A model generated the notes under the pieces. The model did not search any database. It had not been told where the DNA came from and saw nothing but the letters and a program-made list of their open reading frames with translations. 52,350 nt of DNA, taken from contig JAFRBA010000097.1 of NCBI GenBank assembly GCA_017405115.1, positions 1 through 52,350 on the forward strand, written 5' to 3'. The DNA is from Kiritimatiellia bacterium (GTDB taxonomy: Bacteria > Verrucomicrobiota > Kiritimatiellia > RFP12 > UBA1067). Positions 51,599-52,350 of this stretch are shown piece after piece. Every line of letters begins with the position of its first letter. Within the stretch, counting starts at the first letter, position 1. The translations under genes and the position numbers were made by a program.

Positions 51599-51835
51599 AT
51601 CTATATACGTACGGGTGAGACCACAGGGTGCAACGAGATTTTTTATGCAGTGGCAACGCTATCCGCAAGGCTCTTGCTGGCGTGTTTGCGCCTGCCGGCG
51701 CGACCACGAACCTTGGCCGGGCGGCGAATCGCGCAGGCGCGATTTGAACCGCAGCCTTGCCGCCGGGCTTCAGGCTTTGCCTGGCCCGCCGTCAAGTCTC
51801 CGCTCCAGCCCTGCGGGCTTTCGCCGCCCGCCAAG

Positions 51836-51969
51836 CCACGAATGCGCCCCTGCGGGGCTACACGAATACTGGCCGAATTGGCGGCTGAGCATCGTGCCCA
51901 GTTGATGAACTATCTCAGGTTGACGCACATGAGAATGGGCTTTGTGAATCCATTCGTGTATGTTCGTGG
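51836..51969. repeat. Interrupted inverted repeat of the CCACGAA...TACACGAAT type
   Basis: Left arm: CCACGAA (51836-51842) and TACACGAAT (51859-51867). The reverse complement of 51952-51969 has the same two blocks separated by only two bases. In the left arm they are separated by 16 bases containing the mini-palindrome GCCCCTGCGGGGC. Confidence 0.6.
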
Positions 51970-52089
51970 TCGCGCGCCAGCGCATACACATATATGCAAA
52001 AATATGCGCAATGCGGCGCTGCAGGCGATTTGCTGTTTTCTGCATAAATCGCTCGGTGCACCCGTTGGCTGGGCGCTGGGCTGGCCTGC

Positions 52090-52119
52090 TTTACAGATCC
52101 AGGCCAAAGTTGCTATAAT
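52090..52119 (+). promoter_or_regulatory. Strong promoter of the last, partial gene
   Basis: TTTACA at 52090-52095 and TATAAT at 52114-52119 are 18 bases apart, with TGC extending the -10. The predicted start near 52126 gives a leader of about 217 bases before ATG 52343, much longer than other leaders in this window. Confidence 0.75.
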
Positions 52120-52209
52120 ACCACCAAAGCTTCGCCACCACATGGCTGCGCAATGGGTGTTGCTCAGGCTGCTGGCTGGCGGGTCGGCACAAGCCCCGTA
52201 AGGAGTCTT

Positions 52210-52287
52210 ATGGTGCGCCAAGCAAAGCTCGGCAGAGCTAACAGAATGAAAGGAGTCTGTACGGCAAAGAAAACGAAGTGCCGTTAG
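52210..52287 (+). CDS. Possible 25-residue leader peptide
   Basis: ATG 52210 is preceded by AAGGAGT at 52200-52206 and opens a 25-codon frame rich in Lys and Arg (MVRQAKLGRANRMKG, then CTAKKTKCR), ending at TAG 52285-52287. It sits in the long leader between the 52114 promoter and the gene at 52343 and is followed by a hairpin. A second AAGGAGTCT occurs inside it at 52250-52258. This could be an attenuator-type leader peptide or a chance frame; no homologue is known to me. Confidence 0.4.
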   Translation: MVRQAKLGRANRMKGVCTAKKTKCR

Positions 52288-52290
52288 GAA

Positions 52291-52332
52291 GATTGGCTGC
52301 GCGGAGGGCGACCGACGCGCAGAAGCCCAATC
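52291..52332 (+). promoter_or_regulatory. Hairpin in the leader before the 52343 start
   Basis: GATTGG (52291-52296) plus CTGCGCG (52297-52303) pair with CGCGCAG (52316-52322) and CCAATC (52327-52332), with a 12-base loop and an AAGC bulge on the 3' side: 13 pairs in total. It starts four bases after the short frame's stop and ends ten bases before ATG 52343, so it could control access to the ribosome-binding site. Confidence 0.6.
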
Positions 52333-52342
52333 CTACAAAGGA

Positions 52343-52350
52343 ATGAGCCA
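52343..52350 (+). CDS. Start of a gene that runs off the window
   Basis: ATG 52343 follows AAAGGA at 52337-52342 directly and begins Met-Ser before the window ends. The strong upstream promoter and structured leader support a real gene. Nothing can be said about its product. Confidence 0.4.

Larger units (their letters stand above)
51282..52209. other. Non-coding region rich in inverted repeats
   Basis: No convincing gene is present in these 928 bases. A long open frame (51377-52201) has no Shine-Dalgarno, has an odd Arg/Pro/Cys-rich composition and runs through repeats, so it is rejected. The region contains the hairpin, the two inverted-repeat pairs and the promoter listed separately. A 33-codon ORF overlapping the GT2 stop (51275-51376, MLKAWRFDPRW) is possible but unsupported. 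Confidence 0.6.

Noticed and set aside
51377..52201. A 274-codon open frame in the terminal non-coding region
   Set aside because: It crosses inverted repeats, is Arg/Pro/Cys-rich, has no Shine-Dalgarno and includes the 52114 promoter.
1..52350. tRNA, rRNA, tmRNA, RNase P RNA or SRP RNA genes
   Set aside because: None of the conserved loops or core motifs was found by eye on either strand; a covariance search would settle it.

Overview
The window is a dense, GC-rich bacterial chromosome segment. Several gene sets look like those of a saccharolytic member of the PVC superphylum, such as Kiritimatiellota, Lentisphaerota or Verrucomicrobiota from a gut or similar habitat. That placement is inferred from gene content: large secreted multi-domain glycosidases, Tat-exported phosphoesterases, a CE15 esterase and FG-GAP fusions. 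No rRNA, tRNA, CRISPR array or complete insertion sequence was recognised, so the phylum is not proven.

Layout. Positions 2-5738 (+) are a translationally coupled glycoside hydrolase operon: a truncated DUF4838-like protein, a GH2 and a GH89 alpha-N-acetylglucosaminidase. Positions 5876-8818 hold a secreted thioredoxin-headed protein, and a small HMA-like lipoprotein gene converges on it. Positions 9146-14265 hold divergent cysteine desulfurase and dnaE genes sharing a 41-bp promoter region. Positions 14342-15867 hold a DAACS symporter coupled to folB. Positions 15897-22535 hold a giant two-module glycosidase-like protein, an MFS sugar porter and a PIG-L deacetylase. Positions 22613-26476 hold a Tat phosphoesterase, plsY and glnS.

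Positions 26461-42014 form the most distinctive region. A divergent AraC regulator faces a seven-gene, 14.5-kb carbohydrate cluster: propeller/LamG protein, BNR sialidase-like protein, tandem SGNH esterase, FG-GAP/glycosidase fusion, Tat phosphoesterase, HpcH/HpaI aldolase and Na+:solute symporter. Positions 42100-45439 are a CE15 glucuronoyl-esterase-like operon with a small secreted protein and a zincin. On the minus strand, 49045-45452 encodes two related lipoproteins, hisC, paaK and a tandem ACT protein. Positions 49147-51281 hold an Mrp/NBP35 ATPase and a GT2 glycosyltransferase. The last kilobase is non-coding and rich in inverted repeats. It ends in a strong promoter and a long leader, with a short peptide ORF and a hairpin, before a gene that starts at 52343.

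Working model (inference): exported enzymes trim amino-sugar, acetylated and possibly sialylated or uronic-acid glycans. Released sugars enter through MFS and SSS porters, and the aldolase cleaves a 2-keto sugar acid. A recurring signal is an extended -10 element (TGnTATAAT) only 3-8 bases from an ATG, which implies leaderless mRNAs for many genes. A second recurring signal is short tandem repeats that have entered hisC and glnS in frame.
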